This document shows positions 12,914-25,270 of a stretch of 64,000 bases of DNA, one piece after another. The stretch covers positions 4,032,001-4,096,000 of the forward strand of contig CM049404.1 of NCBI GenBank assembly GCA_026929865.2, in the 5' to 3' direction. The first letter of the stretch is position 1. Each line of letters opens with the position of its first letter. The DNA comes from Hyperoplus lanceolatus (lineage: Eukaryota > Chordata > Actinopteri > Uranoscopiformes > Ammodytidae). The notes beneath the pieces were generated by a model that had not been told where the DNA came from, ran no database searches, and worked only from the letters and a program-made list of their open reading frames with translations. The translations under genes were made by a program, and so were the position numbers.

Positions 12914-13540
12914 CAGTGTTGCCAACTCTTCAGTAAGGAAAGTAGCTATTGGCTGTCCAAAAAGTCGCTAGAAGTCGCCAGATGACGTCATCGCCTAATT
13001 TGCATATTTGTAGATGACGTCATCGCCTAATTTGCATATTTGTAGACAGGGGTTTTATACAGTAATATTTGAATATATGAGGTTCTAGTGTTATGAACGT
13101 GACAATCGCATAAACAGCCAACGTGGTAATGTTAAGTCTAGCAGTAATCATACATGCTCATGGTTTAAGAAAGCACTGCATAACATTTTGAATTGCACTA
13201 CTCGTAGACTATAGAAGAGGTGGGAAAAGCTGCTAACTGCTAAAAGTGATGCTAACGGAACACGAGCGGAGAGGTGTATCTCCTGCTCTGACCGCAGCTG
13301 GGAGGGGCTGCTGCGCGAGGACCGGACCGTCTGTCAGTGCTCTGTGACGGGGGACGGGCCGGGAGGCTCCCGCTGCTCGTTGAGAAGCGTTAAAAGTGAT
13401 ATTTGCTTCGGCGAAAAGGTCACCAATTACACCAGAAAAAAAAGCTAGATTTGTCGCTTGTCGCTGTTTTGAAAAAAAAGTCGCCAGGGGGCTGAAAAGT
13501 AGCTAAATATAGCGACAAAATCGCAAAGTTGGCAACACTG
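12914..13540. mobile_element. hAT MITE (CAGTGTTGCC family), complete
   Basis: Perfect inverted ends CAGTGTTGCCAACT / AGTTGGCAACACTG. The 8-bp duplications GCTGGAGC (12906-12913) and GCTGTAGC (13541-13548) differ at one base. Inserted in the solo LTR. Subterminal GTCGCTA and AGTCGC repeats are plausible transposase contact sites. Holds a 32-bp tandem duplication. Confidence 0.85.
12981..13044. repeat. Two exact 32-bp tandem units with CRE and octamer
   Basis: Each unit contains the palindrome TGACGTCA (12983-12990, 13015-13022), the full CREB/ATF site, and ATTTGCAT (12998-13005, 13030-13037), the POU octamer. The units are identical, so the duplication is recent relative to the MITE. Regulatory activity is inferred from motifs only. 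Confidence 0.85.
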
Positions 13541-14896
13541 GCTGTAGCTGGTGGCTGGAGTCAGGCCGGGAGAGCTGTGGCAGAAAAGACAGGAGTTAGC
13601 CAGGAAAAATGCAAAAAGCGGAGCTGCAAACAGGTTAGCTTAGAGAGAGGACTGACTGTGTGGAAACAGAATCTACAATCTGACAGTGTCTGGCAGGTAG
13701 GGCCGGGTATATGAAGAGCAGTTGATTGAGCAGCTGTGAATGCTGGTGATTGACTCCAGCACACCTGACTCCAACCCTGCAATAGACCAGCACATAGACA
13801 AGGGTAAAAGGGAAAAACAACACAAGGGCTTGAGGCCCAAGCAGGATCATAACAAGAGTAAGCAGGAGCAAGCTGACATTGAATTGGACTGGTGGCGAAA
13901 ATAAACGCAGCGATGTTTCTATGGGGATATTTAGCTGTACAGAAATAAGTGCTGGCAAAGCTAGAACAGTTTAAGACTCCACATCACTGTGGCAACACAA
14001 CCTATCTATCAGCTCAGAAAGCGCAGAGAAAGGTCTGATGAATGCATGCGAGTGATGGCCCCTGCAAGTTTCAGTAAGTTTAAAGAAGTGCCACACTGTT
14101 ACTGTCTTTGAAATGCATTTAGACATTTTAAGGGGAAAACACATTGTATTTATTATTTCAACTATTGAGTTATTTGTAGAAGAGCATGCTAGTGTAGGCC
14201 AACAAGATTTATTTTCTGAATTTTCAATGCTGCTTTATTTTTATGTTTTAAATTGGGAAAGACATGTTCCAAAACGGCCAATGACCTCTGTATTTAAAAA
14301 GAAATCAAGCAAGTAGGCTAATAATAACCATTAATGAATTATAGGCTATCACATCAAATTAGGCCTATTGTCCAGAATAATCACAGCCCCCCATCCATAA
14401 AGGAACTTTAAAAAGTTGAATTTGCACTTGATGTGCCTACACAAGTGTATGATCTATTATTTGTATTTAGTGTGTCTGCATAGTATTGCACCAAAACAGT
14501 AGAAGTTTTCTTTAATTGTGTTTTGTACTGTCCGTAAAATTTTACCTGCACATAGCAAACAAAATTGCACAACTGTAAGGTCAGAGTCTGTTGTATTTTT
14601 GTATTCAAATAAACAGTTGTTTATTTCTATAGTGCGCATTGGCATCTTTGAGCAAAATACCCCCAAAATTTTTGCTGCGCCGCACCTCCTGTTACCCTGG
14701 CCAGTGACCACCTTGACTACGCCATTTTCTGGGGGAAACACTGGTAAAAGTAATGATTTTATCATTCCTCAATTAAATGTATTGTGGAGTTGTCTGGCTC
14801 AGAGAGCCATTTGTATTATAAGACCGCCTTTCAGGGGGACCATCAGGACTTTTTGTATAGGGGCCCAGAATTTGGTGCTACGCCCCTGTTAATGGG

Positions 14897-17414
14897 TAAC
14901 AGTAAACAGTTGTTTTTCACAGATGTCATGGGGGAAAAAGTAAAGTTGGATGAAACCAGTTTGGAGTAGATAATGGGCCCTTTTAGCCAGTGGTTTAAGA
15001 CTTGGTCAATACAGCAAGAAGAAAGGGCCATTAACAACTGGCTACTTTCTGGAAAACAGTAGGATTTAAGAGCTGTGCAACGTTTGAGATACAATAAGAT
15101 TAAGAACATCGGGAGATCATTCAAGCTTTGGAGATTTTTTTTTTCATGGAAGGAAAATCACTTAATGTGTTTTTGTTTCACTTCTACACTTACGAGTAAA
15201 AGGTCGTTAAAAAAGTCTATAGCAAGTCTGACTAACTAGCTCACAATGCTGATTAACCTTGTAAAGTTTGCCAACTTTGTAATCTATGGATTTAAAAACA
15301 CAATTAGACCCATCTGACACCACAGCTTAATCACTGATTTAAGGTAGTAGCCTTTCTTTAGGGCGAGACACTGCAGGCGAATCAACTTCAACTCAATTCA
15401 ATTTATGAAACTTTGAGAAATATACAGACGCGAAAGGACAAGCTTTAGTTAAATAAACACCTTAACTTAAATTTCGGACCTTTTGTATATACTAGTATGA
15501 AAGAAGACATGTTATGAAAGCAAAAGAGAGCAGACAATCTTCACAATGACAATGCAGTGCCTGAAGAACAATGTTTTTTGCCTGCCGTTTCTCGCCTTAA
15601 ATACACGTTTCACCTGTTGTAAAGGCTGACACCATGGACAAAATGTCTGACTTCAACATGTTGTCTTCAGCATTTTTCATGCAGGTTTAAGTGTGCTGTG
15701 ACAGTGTGGACAACTGAACAAGGCTGTTTGCATCACGCTCACCGGAAATTGAAAATAAATAGAATCTGGCACCGCGATTACTGTATAACTCCCGCTCACC
15801 CGATTCAATTCCCAAACAGGAGATAACAACAAAATGGATGACAGGTCCCTTCTACACAAAGCCTATACGGGCAGATGTAGGGCTTTGTTCTCCATTCACA
15901 CAGACGATATGCGGTCATCTTCAGGCATGTTATTTCTCCTGTCAAACATGGAAAAAAAGGCCAATTCACAGCAGGGGGGAGTGTAGGAGGCCCTAATCTT
16001 ACCCACGCAGATAAAAGAAAGAGATAATTCACTGAAGGAAGGGTTACTATTTCATGTTGCTTGGGGGTGTTTTTCTGTTTTTTATCAATGGAACAAACTG
16101 GTGGTGTCAATGTTTGGATTTTCCTTAAGGATGTTTATGTTTGCCACTGGTGAGTGGCAATTGTGAGGCTTTTAGGTGATGGAACTAGGGGGGGGCTTAG
16201 TAAAACAGACAACTACTTTGGTTGCTTGTGTGTGTTGTTTCAGGCCATCTCTTCCGCCTGAATCTGCATAGGCAATGGGGTTAATTAGGAAATCCACTTT
16301 ACTGATGGGTTTAAGGGATGAAAATTAAAAATTAACCGACAGCCCTTTCACGCCAGCGGGGGGAAAACCGTTGTGGATAAACAGAGGAACCCCCTCCTGT
16401 CCTGGTTATAGAAGCAATTGCTGAAAGGATTGGCATGCCTTTCCCATGACATAACAAGGAACAGAAGTACTTCAGCACAGTACAGTTGTGATCAAAGTGG
16501 ATTGTGTTCGCCCTCTGACCAACACCCCCCTTACAAAATGCCTGGGGAAAACTTTGGGTAGAAGTTGTCCTTTTTTGATGACAGCCAAAGAGGGTCCGGT
16601 ACATAAGTAGTAAAAGTAAAGTGTGATGAGTCCCGGTGAAGCAGTTTTTAGGGTGGTATAAAACGTTCTGCTGCTATGGTTGGGGGCTTGTCTGCAAGAT
16701 GTTTAATGCCACAATCAAACATTGCTATTCTGAAATACCTGTACAATTTCCAAATGGTAGCTCTTCTGCGGTATAAAATGAGGTTTTGATCAGGGCAAGT
16801 TTAGCTGACAGATACTTCACTGTGGCAGATGAAGAGGGAAAAACTCAAAGGTAGATGGGAAGATGTTGCAGGAAGATATACTTTAGTGCCCATCAGTGAG
16901 ATGTCATTATAGATGTCAAAGAGATGGTAAAGAGCAGACTGAAGGTTGAAGGTTGAAGGAAGCATGTATATGTACATCCCTTGACTTTTAAAAAGGGGTT
17001 GCTTGATATCATTGAGGGATATTATTGCAGCGTTTAATCTTCTTAAGTCAGCATGATTGCGGCTAATTGAAAGGTAATGGTATTATTGATTATGTTGACA
17101 TCATCTAGAGGGCCTTATAATTGGAAGTGTGTTTCTGAATTCTAATTATTTTGGTAAACGGATGCTTGGGAATCTCTTGCTTAAAAAATAATTGTGACTT
17201 AGTGAAAGTATTAAAAAACCTGACACGATTAATGAATGTCACACTATTTTGTGCAGTGCCTTTTTACATACTTGAAGACCCAAAGGAGCCAGAGTTAGGT
17301 CTAGGTAATGAGATTTCAGCTGCTTTAAGGGCAGCAGAAGGAAAAATGGTGTTCACAAGGTTGACATATATCCACCTTTGTCAATGGGGAACTTGTTAGC
17401 AAACTGTTTGTTAT
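14897..17414. other. Unassigned interval
   Basis: No element ends recognised. Blocks near 15690-15900 and 16330-16560 look single-copy. Frames on opposite strands overlap without shared coding character, so no gene is called. Confidence 0.35.
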
Positions 17415-17417
17415 TTA

Positions 17418-18462
17418 GACCCTGTTTCCACCTGGCATTAACATCTGACTTTTTCAATCTGGTTACAAGTGGACAGCTCTCAGTCCGTGTGTTCCCACTT
17501 GTATTTTCAAATGTGACTTCTCTGTCTACTTGTGATCGGATTCCATTTACCCGTGCTGTATTTAAATCAACACGTTCATCATTTCCGTTTGCATTGCTGT
17601 ATTTAACCGGTGGGGTTCAAACAAGTAAACATACAGGGCTGTACAGTGCCACAGTTTTAATCGCATTTGCTATTAAAATTTATTACATGCGAAGATAATT
17701 ACCAGTCTAGGTTGACGAGATATGCTACTGTCTCGTTTAGACAAGGAGGCGCGATGCACAACACTGCTTAGAGGGCTCTCGCCAAATGCGGGTAATATCA
17801 TAGATAGTATATAAAAGTAAAAACTCTTAGGCAAGTAAGTTATTACGCCTCTTTGGCTGGTGAAAGATGTGTGTTTGCCGGGCGGCTTTTCTAACGTCTG
17901 CTACACTCTTGTCACCACCACCAGTAGGCTACACGGGCGGCTTTCTGTATGAAGTTAAGATACTGCATGCGAACAGAATATTTCCTGTGCGCCTTCACAT
18001 TAAAAGCCTGTTACTACCCAAACGCGTGTTGACTTTTATTCTTAAGCAGATAAGAACAGGAAGTCGTTGCCTTGCAGCTCTCCAGTCAATAGCAGCGATT
18101 TCCGTGTTTTCAGATTTACGCAGTGAAATGAAAACAGAGGAGTAAGCTTGTCATTTGCAACTCATTCATGAGGCTTCTATAAAAGCTGCATGAACGCCAG
18201 TGATGCATTTTCAACGTATTTCCGCCCAGGCAGGGGGCAGCAGTTGAGTAGGAGGTCCCTAATGTGGACACAAACCACATTCGTGTTTCCACTACCAAAT
18301 GAATGCGAACACATCGGACACAAGCGACGTAAACCACCTCCGAATGTGGTTTTTGTGATCCGATCTCAATGCGTCTTGAGAGTGTTCTCACCTGTAGTTA
18401 GAGCTGTATTCATGTGATCGGATCACAAAAACCACATGTTAATGCCAGGTGGAAACGGGGTC
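17418..18462. mobile_element. TTA-flanked DNA transposon (family C)
   Basis: Ends GACCCTGTTTCCACCTGGCA and the complement-type TGCCAGGTGGAAACGGGGTC, bordered by TTA (17415-17417, 18463-18465). A TWA 3-bp duplication is the PIF/Harbinger preference. Subterminal inverted motifs (CACAAAAACCACAT and complement) follow. The interior shares a short module with the element at 428-1964. No transposase. Confidence 0.75.
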
Positions 18463-18650
18463 TTACACATTTAGCAGTTACAGAGCAACACAAGCATTCA
18501 TTTGGAGTTGTGTATCTGTCCACATGATGAATGTCATTCCAATATTCACCCTTGTTTGTAGCTTGTATGCACAGGCCCTGTGCAGTGGCTGCCTGCTGCG
18601 CTTGAATCGATCAATCAAAATATTGAGCTGAAACTTGTAAGATATAAACA

Positions 18651-18673
18651 GATAGATAGATAGATAGATAGAT
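18651..18673. repeat. (GATA)n microsatellite
   Basis: About six GATA units next to the LINE fragment on its 3' side. Confidence 0.9.
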
Positions 18674-18675
18674 GT

Positions 18676-18858
18676 GCTTTCTATTATCTTCAGTAGCTTG
18701 TGTAGCATCCTTCTCTCCACAACCAACTCTAGGGGCTCTAAAGCAGTCCCACAGATCCAGCTGTCCAGGTGAACCCCAAAGTATTTGTAATCCTCGGCAA
18801 CCTCAACTTCTTCAGTCAGAATGGAAATGAAGTTCAGCTTAGTCCTTCTGGTCATCCC
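18676..18858 (-). pseudogene. LINE reverse transcriptase fragment
   Basis: The minus-strand translation contains RRTKLNFISI, then EVEDYKYFGVHLDS-like sequence (AEDYKYFGVHLDS), then ERRMLHKLLKIIESTS. The F/LGVHLDS segment and the later ERRML-KL-I segment are features of the C-terminal part of fish LINE reverse transcriptases. The intervening thumb region is deleted, so this is a collapsed relic of about 60 codons. It opens on the minus strand toward the GATA repeat. The clade is uncertain. Confidence 0.5.
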
Positions 18859-18900
18859 TTAAATACACAACCATCACCTTGGTCTCAGTTTCATAATAAG

Positions 18901-21250
18901 ACAAGGTGGTTGTTGTTTCCACACCAAGCCACCACTTCCCTTTTTGTCTGTCTCATGTCTAGCACTGACACACACCCAACAACTGCTCAGTCATCTAAGC
19001 AAAGTCTGTGGATGACAGGACTTTTAAGTGGTATTGGAAGTCTGAGGCATACACTGGGAAGAGCCGAACAAACTGTGGTACTCAATAATCCAGAAGGTTT
19101 TGTGGAGCACTTACAAGTTCAAACACACTCACACTAAATTGCTCTGTTGGGCTATAAAGAGAGACTCTAGAATTGGGTGATATTTCTCTGTGAGTAGTTC
19201 CGTACTGTGAGATACACCTTTCAAATGGGACAAAATCAATCGACACATGGCCGATAAAAGAAATACTGATTGGTGTAACTTTAAGATGCCCAATTTGATC
19301 AGAATTGGCTCCGAGCAACTCTATTGGAGTGAAGGTGAATGTGTTGTACTGGCTCACAATGTCAGAATGACTCATATATCTTGAAGGAGTTGACAGGACT
19401 GTTGGTCATTACCAGTGACTCCCCTATTACCCAGAGAACTGCTGAGCCCTCTGGCTTTCTTGTTAAGGCTTTATTGAGATGTTTTATTTTCACTTTTAGA
19501 CCTGGCTTTTTTGGCTGTTGTTGTAATTCTGACTGGTCTCCAGCAGTAGACAATTGAGTTCACCATATAAAAAGGTCAAAGGTCAAGGATTAATGCCGTC
19601 GTAAAGCTTACTGTCTAAATTGAAATTAACTTCTAGGGTTCTTGTCCTCTTAATGTAGAGTGTTGGTTGTGATAAAACGATAGGATTTAGCCTTTTGACC
19701 CCCCGGTCCTTTCCAGCCAAAGAAAAAAAATAAGAAAAGCCTATAGTTCAAGAATAAATCTGTCATATTTTTTTTATCCTAAATCAATATCTGACGTCAA
19801 ACAGATATAATTCACTTCCCGGGTTCTGGGAGTCAGAAAGGTTGTGAAACTTGTTAGCTTGATGAGTTTTTTGTTAGCTAAATGTGGCTGGCTAAATAAT
19901 TAAATACACATCCGTTTAGCTCTGGGTGCAGTTCACTCGAGACTTGTCCCCTCAATAATTCAGCTTGTTAAGCCTTTTATTAAAAATCTCCATCAAATAT
20001 TTATCCCACGCTGGGACCTTTCCCAACCTCTCTCTTTTTATGATCACCACCATGGACCAGTTATGATAAGTGACAGCTATTATCCTCATGGAACTTCAGG
20101 CGCTGACAAGTTCGATGGTGTCCGCTAATTGTGTTGAACACCTCATAACCAGACTTGACTGCTAGGACCGGATCTAATATGTACTTTGAGGTGGGAGTAG
20201 GGACTTTACACTCAGTAGTACACGTACACCCACTGAACGCCTCTGTGTCTGGGAAATCATTTGAATAAAACAGCTTGTACTGAAATTAAGAGCAATGAAG
20301 TAAAGAGTAATTTGACATGTACCAACAGTAAATGAGTAAGAACAGTGTGTTGGGGGGGGGGGACCTGGCATCTAAGCACCCACCATAAGGTGCTACTGCT
20401 GTGGAGTCGAGGCTCTGCAGAGGATTGTCTGTCGCACGGAAAACATTTCACTTACAGCAGTTGCTCAGTGGAGCATTAGTTTGTGTGGCGTCTCCGTGGA
20501 AAATGGCCTAAATGGGATCACTCTCACTCGCAAAGGTAGTAGCGAAGGGACCCACTGGACCACTTTGTTGGCTCTCAAAAGGAATCACAGTTAAAAGGTA
20601 AAGCTGGCAATATGTTGCCTGGACGTGGAAATGAAGATGATACTTTTATTTATCTGTTTGCATCTTCTTTCTCAGGCTAGCACTGCATGATATAATACCT
20701 TTTATTATGTATGTTTAGACATATTTGAAATTATACCAATACAATTGGTATAATTATCCAGAAAATATAGGCCCATTATCAGTTTTTGTACCAGATCACA
20801 AGGAAATAGACTATACTAAGAGCCAAAGTGAAACTGGAACAGGTTGTGTCCCAGATCTAAAAAAAAACTAATTAAAAACCACAATGATATCAGTAATTTA
20901 AATATATATATAAGAAAAAATAAAACCCTAAAACTAACCCTGCTCAACAATGTCTGTCATGTGGTTCACTACATTTGTCCAGAATATGAGCAATATTAAA
21001 GTATTAATTTCAGTTCAAAATCTTTGGAAAGGTGGATCTCATGTATTAGAGAGATGTAGTTTAAATGATGTACAAAACACACACCACAAAATACCTATGA
21101 AATGGAAGCTATACTCAAATTGATTGTGTCGCTTTGTGAAGATAAGCATTTTCTTTTCAAGCCTTGTTTATCTTATGCAAATTGACCGCAAATATGAGAA
21201 ACATTTTCATAAATGTTTACGATGTGAATTAAAAAAATATATATACTGTA
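18901..21250. other. Unassigned interval
   Basis: No transposon boundary or gene recognised. Contains a G9 run near 20353 and AT-rich stretches. The segment 19975-20160 looks single-copy. Confidence 0.35.
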
Positions 21251-22512
21251 TAGGGGACAACGGGCTAATCTGAGCCACTTTTTACATTTGCTCCCCTCAA
21301 AGCGAGCCAAAATGACTTATTACTCAAATGTACATATTTCCCATTAATTCAGGATGTTTCCTAGAAATGGGCATTAGCAGATTTTTTTCAAGACAAAGGG
21401 CAGTGAAAATATGATTGTTTTAAAAAGAGTTGTCATGTGGCCCACTTTACCCCAGCTGTGGGGTAAACTGATCCACTTACTTTTTCACTCTGAAACTACC
21501 ATAACAACACATTTTGTAACAGTAAGAATCCTGAAAGCTAGCCACACATTCAAGAACTAATGTCGGGCTAGTAAAAGAATGATGGGGTTTGGTCAATTAA
21601 GCAAAGCAAATTTTCTAAACACTTGAAAGTAACTCTGAACAAAATCAAATACAACATATAATTCAAAAGGTTTTAATAAGATTCAAATGAAAGATAGAAC
21701 CATTTAGATTAGAACACAGTCTGGGGGTCAGAACACAGGACCCTTAGAGCCAGCTTGTGTCTGGGGGTCAAAGCATAGGAAAATCAGAATCAGCGAGAAC
21801 AGCCTGGGACTCAGAACACAGGAGAAGACCCAACTGTATTATAACATCAGCCTGTCATACTCTACAACTAGGCCTACTCTACATTCCAGCCCTGAAGGTT
21901 ACAGGGAAAGATGAGAAGGTGCTCTTTCCGTGTGGTTGCCCCAGGTCGTCTTCCTGGTGTATTTCCTTGACATGATGGCTTTTCTACAATGTGTATGACT
22001 TTTTTTTATTAAAATAAAACATATGTCATGTAATATTACATTAAAATATGTTTAAAACTAAACTTAACTTGTGCCTCATGGTGGGGGAAAGTGAGACAGT
22101 GGCTCACTTTCCCCCACAGCATTTGGCTCACTTTCCCCCACCACCACAATTTGAGAAAAAACTACCTCTCTTAGCATTTCAGGCTAATCTTTAGCTAAAA
22201 TAATAACATGGTTTTTATATGTTGGTAGTTCATCAACACGTATGATAGAAGTTTTTCTACGTGAATACATTTGCTTTGGCACAACAGTTGATTAAGTTGA
22301 CAGCAAGAACATATACTTTTACATGCAAAATACCTATTTTGGTGAAAAAAACATGCTTACCACAGCACCATGAGGTCCTCTCTTTCAGGGCCATGGGGAA
22401 ATGAGAGGGGCTTGAAAACATATATATCACATGACCACAAATGTTTTCCGTTGCCTAGATACAGGGGGTGGCTCACATTACCCGATGCCTCAGATTCCCC
22501 CGTTCTCCCCTA
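21251..22512. mobile_element. GGGGTAAAGTGAGACA-motif element, copy 2 (family J)
   Basis: Complete copy with ends TAGGGGACAACGGG and CCCGTTCTCCCCTA, surrounded by TA-rich sequence that hides the exact duplication. Inverted relative to 9644-10900. It has the same internal order of complement motifs, for example TGTGGGGTAAACTGATCCAC and TGGTGGGGGAAAGTGAGACA. Its right end abuts the Tc1 relic at 22517. No coding capacity. Confidence 0.75.
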
Positions 22513-22516
22513 TATA

Positions 22517-23572
22517 CAGTGGAGGAAATAAGTATTTGATCCCTCACTGATTTTGTAAGTTTGCCCACTTACAATGAAATGAACGGTCGATAATTTTAAT
22601 GCTAGGTTTATTTTAACAGTGAAAGACAGAATATCAAAAAGAAAATCCATAATATCCCATTAAAAAAAGATAGAAATTATTTTGCATTTCATTGAGTGTA
22701 ATAAGTATTTGACCCCCTATCAAAACATTGCTTAGTACTTGGTGGAGAAACCCTTGTTGGCAAGTACAGAGGTCAGACGTGTCTTGTAGTTGATGACCAG
22801 GTTTGCACACATCTCAGGAGGATATTTGGACCACTCCTCTTTTCAGATCCTCTCCTAATCTTTAAGGTTTTGAGGCTGTCGCTTGAGCTTCAGTTCCCTC
22901 CACAGATCTATTGAATTAAGGTCCGGAGGCTGGCTATGCCACTCCATGACCTTATTATGCTTCTTCTTGAGCCACTCCTTTGTTGCCTTTGCTGTATTGT
23001 TAGGGTCATTGACGTGCTGGAAGACCCATCCACGACCCATTTTTACGGACCTGGCTGAGAAAAAGAGGTTGTCACACAGTATTTCATGGTCATGGCCCCA
23101 TCCATAGTTCCCTCGATGCAGTAAAGTCCACCTGTCCCCTTAGAAGAGAAACACCCCCAAAGCATAATGCTTCAACATCCCTGCTTGACTATTGGGATGG
23201 TGTTCTTGGGGTCATTGTCAGAATTCCTCTTCCTCCAAGCATGGCGAGTCACTATGATACTAAATAACTTGATTTTGTTCTAATCTGACCACATCACCTT
23301 CTCCAAAGCATTCTCTGAGTTGTTCAGCTGTTCATTGGCAAACTTCAGACGGTTCTGTACATGTCCCTTCTTGAGCAGGAGGACCTTACGGGCACTACAG
23401 GATTTTAATGTGATTTTTATGTGATTTTCTGGATTTTCCTTTTGATATTCTGTCTATCACTGTTAAAATAAACCTAGCATTAAAATGATAGACCGTTCAT
23501 TTCATTGTAAGTGGGAAAACTTACAAAGTCGGTGAGGGATCAAATACTTATTTCCTCCACTGTATAAACATA
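22517..23572 (-). mobile_element. Tc1-like element, internally deleted
   Basis: Perfect terminal inverted repeat CAGTGGAGGAAATAAGTATT with TA on both sides (22515-22516, 23573-23574). At 1.06 kb it is shorter than the usual 1.6 kb, and the N-terminal transposase region is missing. The transposase remnant lies on the minus strand. A second inverted repeat near each end (AACGGTCGAT...AATGAAATG) extends the termini. Confidence 0.9.
22716..23406 (-). pseudogene. Tc1-like transposase relic
   Basis: Minus-strand translation in shifting frames shows the catalytic half of a Tc1/mariner transposase. There is a LLKKGHVQNRLKFANE-type lead-in, the first aspartate in VMWSD followed at once by a stop (near 23283-23295), an [13 protein letters not shown] segment, then [19 protein letters not shown] (second Asp, near 22985-23015) and [16 protein letters not shown] (third acidic position). 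The usual N-P-I-E is altered to N-S-I-D. Several stops and frameshifts make it inactive. The helix-turn-helix DNA-binding half is absent. Confidence 0.85.
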
Positions 23573-23574
23573 AG

Positions 23575-24943
23575 AAAATCCCCGGAGGGTGGACTTGGGT
23601 TCTACAAATACAGCAAAAAATGTCCCATACTCGTGTGACCGTTTGGAAATACTCTGCCTGGTTTCAGCCTAGTCTACACTACTTTGAGATTCAATTGTGT
23701 TTGGAGATGAACTCTTTACTTCCACAGAGTGACAGACTCAGAGGAGCAGAAGTTTTAGACGTGACGCTTATTTGTTAGTCATGAGAAATACTACAAAGTA
23801 TGTGAAACTGCTGTATAATGTGTTCTGTCCAAGGTCTATAAAAATCACTTTACATTCTGGCTCTCACAAGTCATCCTACTGTAAGGAAATGCAATACTGA
23901 AACCCAGCAGTACCAGTTAATACAAGATCCCCCCTCCCCCCCACAGCACGGAACGTGCATGTTTTGTGTTTGAAAAAAACTGAAAATTATATTGAAAGAT
24001 CTCAGACACGGCCCGAAAACTCCGAGCATCTATAAAAGTAAGACCTGTTTCCTTGATGGAGCCATACACTGGGCCCTTTTGGAGGCATAACCTGAACTGC
24101 CCAAAGTCTGCTTCACTATGGCTTTTTTTGAATGCAGACCGTCTCCTTCTCATGCAAAAAAAAAAAAATAATTGGGGATGTGATATTTCCAACTTATATT
24201 TTAGGACACGATTTTAATATAATTATGAGCCTTTGATTGATATAAAAAAAAGAAATCCAGAGACAGAGACATCTAACCCAATTATATTGGGATTGAATGG
24301 CAGTATCCACTTCTGGGCTCAGGGACCTCAATAGAAAGGCAATATCTTGCAATGCCAAGCTTGGCTGATAAGCACATGGATGCACATGATTCTGACACAG
24401 ATTCTAGGTCCAACAAATGACCTGTGAAAGTTCATTGTATCTTCCAACATCAGCAATACTTCCCTTCATTTGGACTGGGCAATCAGTGGCATGTTTTAAG
24501 CCAAGCTTTTCTGAATGCAATGGACTTCCCACTAGCTTCACCGCGATACCTGCGGCTTCCTGAGTGGCCTCGACGTCTCGACAATTGCTCTCTTCTGAAG
24601 CTCAGTGCAACGCAAATGAATGTAAGCAGAAAGGGGTGCACAACAGGCATCAAGTTGAGAAACATAAGCCAGGACTATTATCTATGTATAGGTCCTTTGC
24701 AAACATGCCAATTACCGGCATGCCAACTGCACACAAATGAACTCCCGTAGGACCGCAGTACGCCCACTCGGAAAACATTTCATAAACTACACGTCTGTGG
24801 ATTTAGGTTTGTTTTCCAGACATACATAGTCTACATGGTTATTTCCATGAAGGAACTGAATGCCCTTTGTAAAAAGCTGGCCACTTTAACATTCTTTACA
24901 ATCTCTTGAACATGTCTACATTCACTTAGATCTTTAAGCTTTA
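23575..24943. other. Unassigned interval
   Basis: No element ends recognised. A CCCCCC-rich spot lies near 23930-23942 and an A12 run near 24155. The 108-codon plus frame at 24424-24750 has no motif. Confidence 0.35.
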
Positions 24944-24947
24944 CTAA

Positions 24948-25266
24948 CCTGGTGAGACCAGCCTCACGTTTGTTTCTCTCCCGCAGATCAGTCTTGACTT
25001 TTCACCCTTTCACCTTGGGAGTGACACCGATTGGTTCTTGCAGTTGTCGACACCAACATCGATCAACGAATGAGCTTGTGAGACATGACTGCTACATCAA
25101 GGCTAGGGTGACGACCGCTCACACCAATCAGGAGCTGCATTCCACTTTAAGGGATGAACGTTAGGTCAGGACGCAGGTACTTATTTGTTCTGCCATTTTT
25201 TGAACGGGACTGGAGAAAGGCCCGACTATCCGAAAGCTTGAACGAGATTGGGCCGGTCTCACCAGG
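24948..25266. mobile_element. MITE with CCTGGTGAGACC ends
   Basis: Inverted ends CCTGGTGAGACC / GGTCTCACCAGG. CTAA lies directly outside both (24944-24947, 25267-25270) and AGCTTTA-type sequence is shared further out. No coding content. The superfamily is not assigned. Confidence 0.65.
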
Positions 25267-25270
25267 CTAA

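Larger units (their letters stand above)
12685..13854 (-). mobile_element. Solo LTR, Ty3/Gypsy-like
   Basis: Read on the minus strand it starts TGTTATGATCC and ends CCGTTACA (TG...CA). Exact 5-bp duplications AGAGT lie at 12680-12684 and 13855-13859. A TATA-like CATATACCC, an AATAAA signal near the distal third and a short final segment follow the U3-R-U5 order. Without the nested MITE (12914-13540) the LTR is about 540 bp. No internal retroviral-type genes remain, as expected after LTR-LTR recombination. Assignment to Gypsy rests on general fish LTR resemblance only. Confidence 0.8.
12454..14888. mobile_element. hAT-like element, outer layer of a nest
   Basis: Ends CAGGGCCGACGGACTG and GGTGCTACGCCCCTG form an imperfect inverted pair of hAT type. 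They are bordered by 8-mers TTTATGGG (12446-12453) and TTAATGGG (14889-14896), which agree at 7 of 8 positions. About 1.3 kb remains once the solo LTR is removed. A second hAT-like terminus near 14690-14750 may mean that two elements are fused. No transposase frame found. Confidence 0.6.

Noticed and set aside
14518-14892. 124-codon plus-strand frame
   Set aside because: Lies in the outer hAT-like element and ends in its terminus. Overlapped by equally long minus-strand frames; no transposase motif.
18190-18417. 75-codon plus-strand frame
   Set aside because: Made from subterminal inverted motifs of the TTA-flanked element; no coding signal.
21251-22512. Repeated GGGGTAAAGTGAGACA motif as a CRISPR or telomere-like array
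   Set aside because: Spacing is irregular, orientation flips between ends and units vary. It belongs to a dispersed eukaryotic element.
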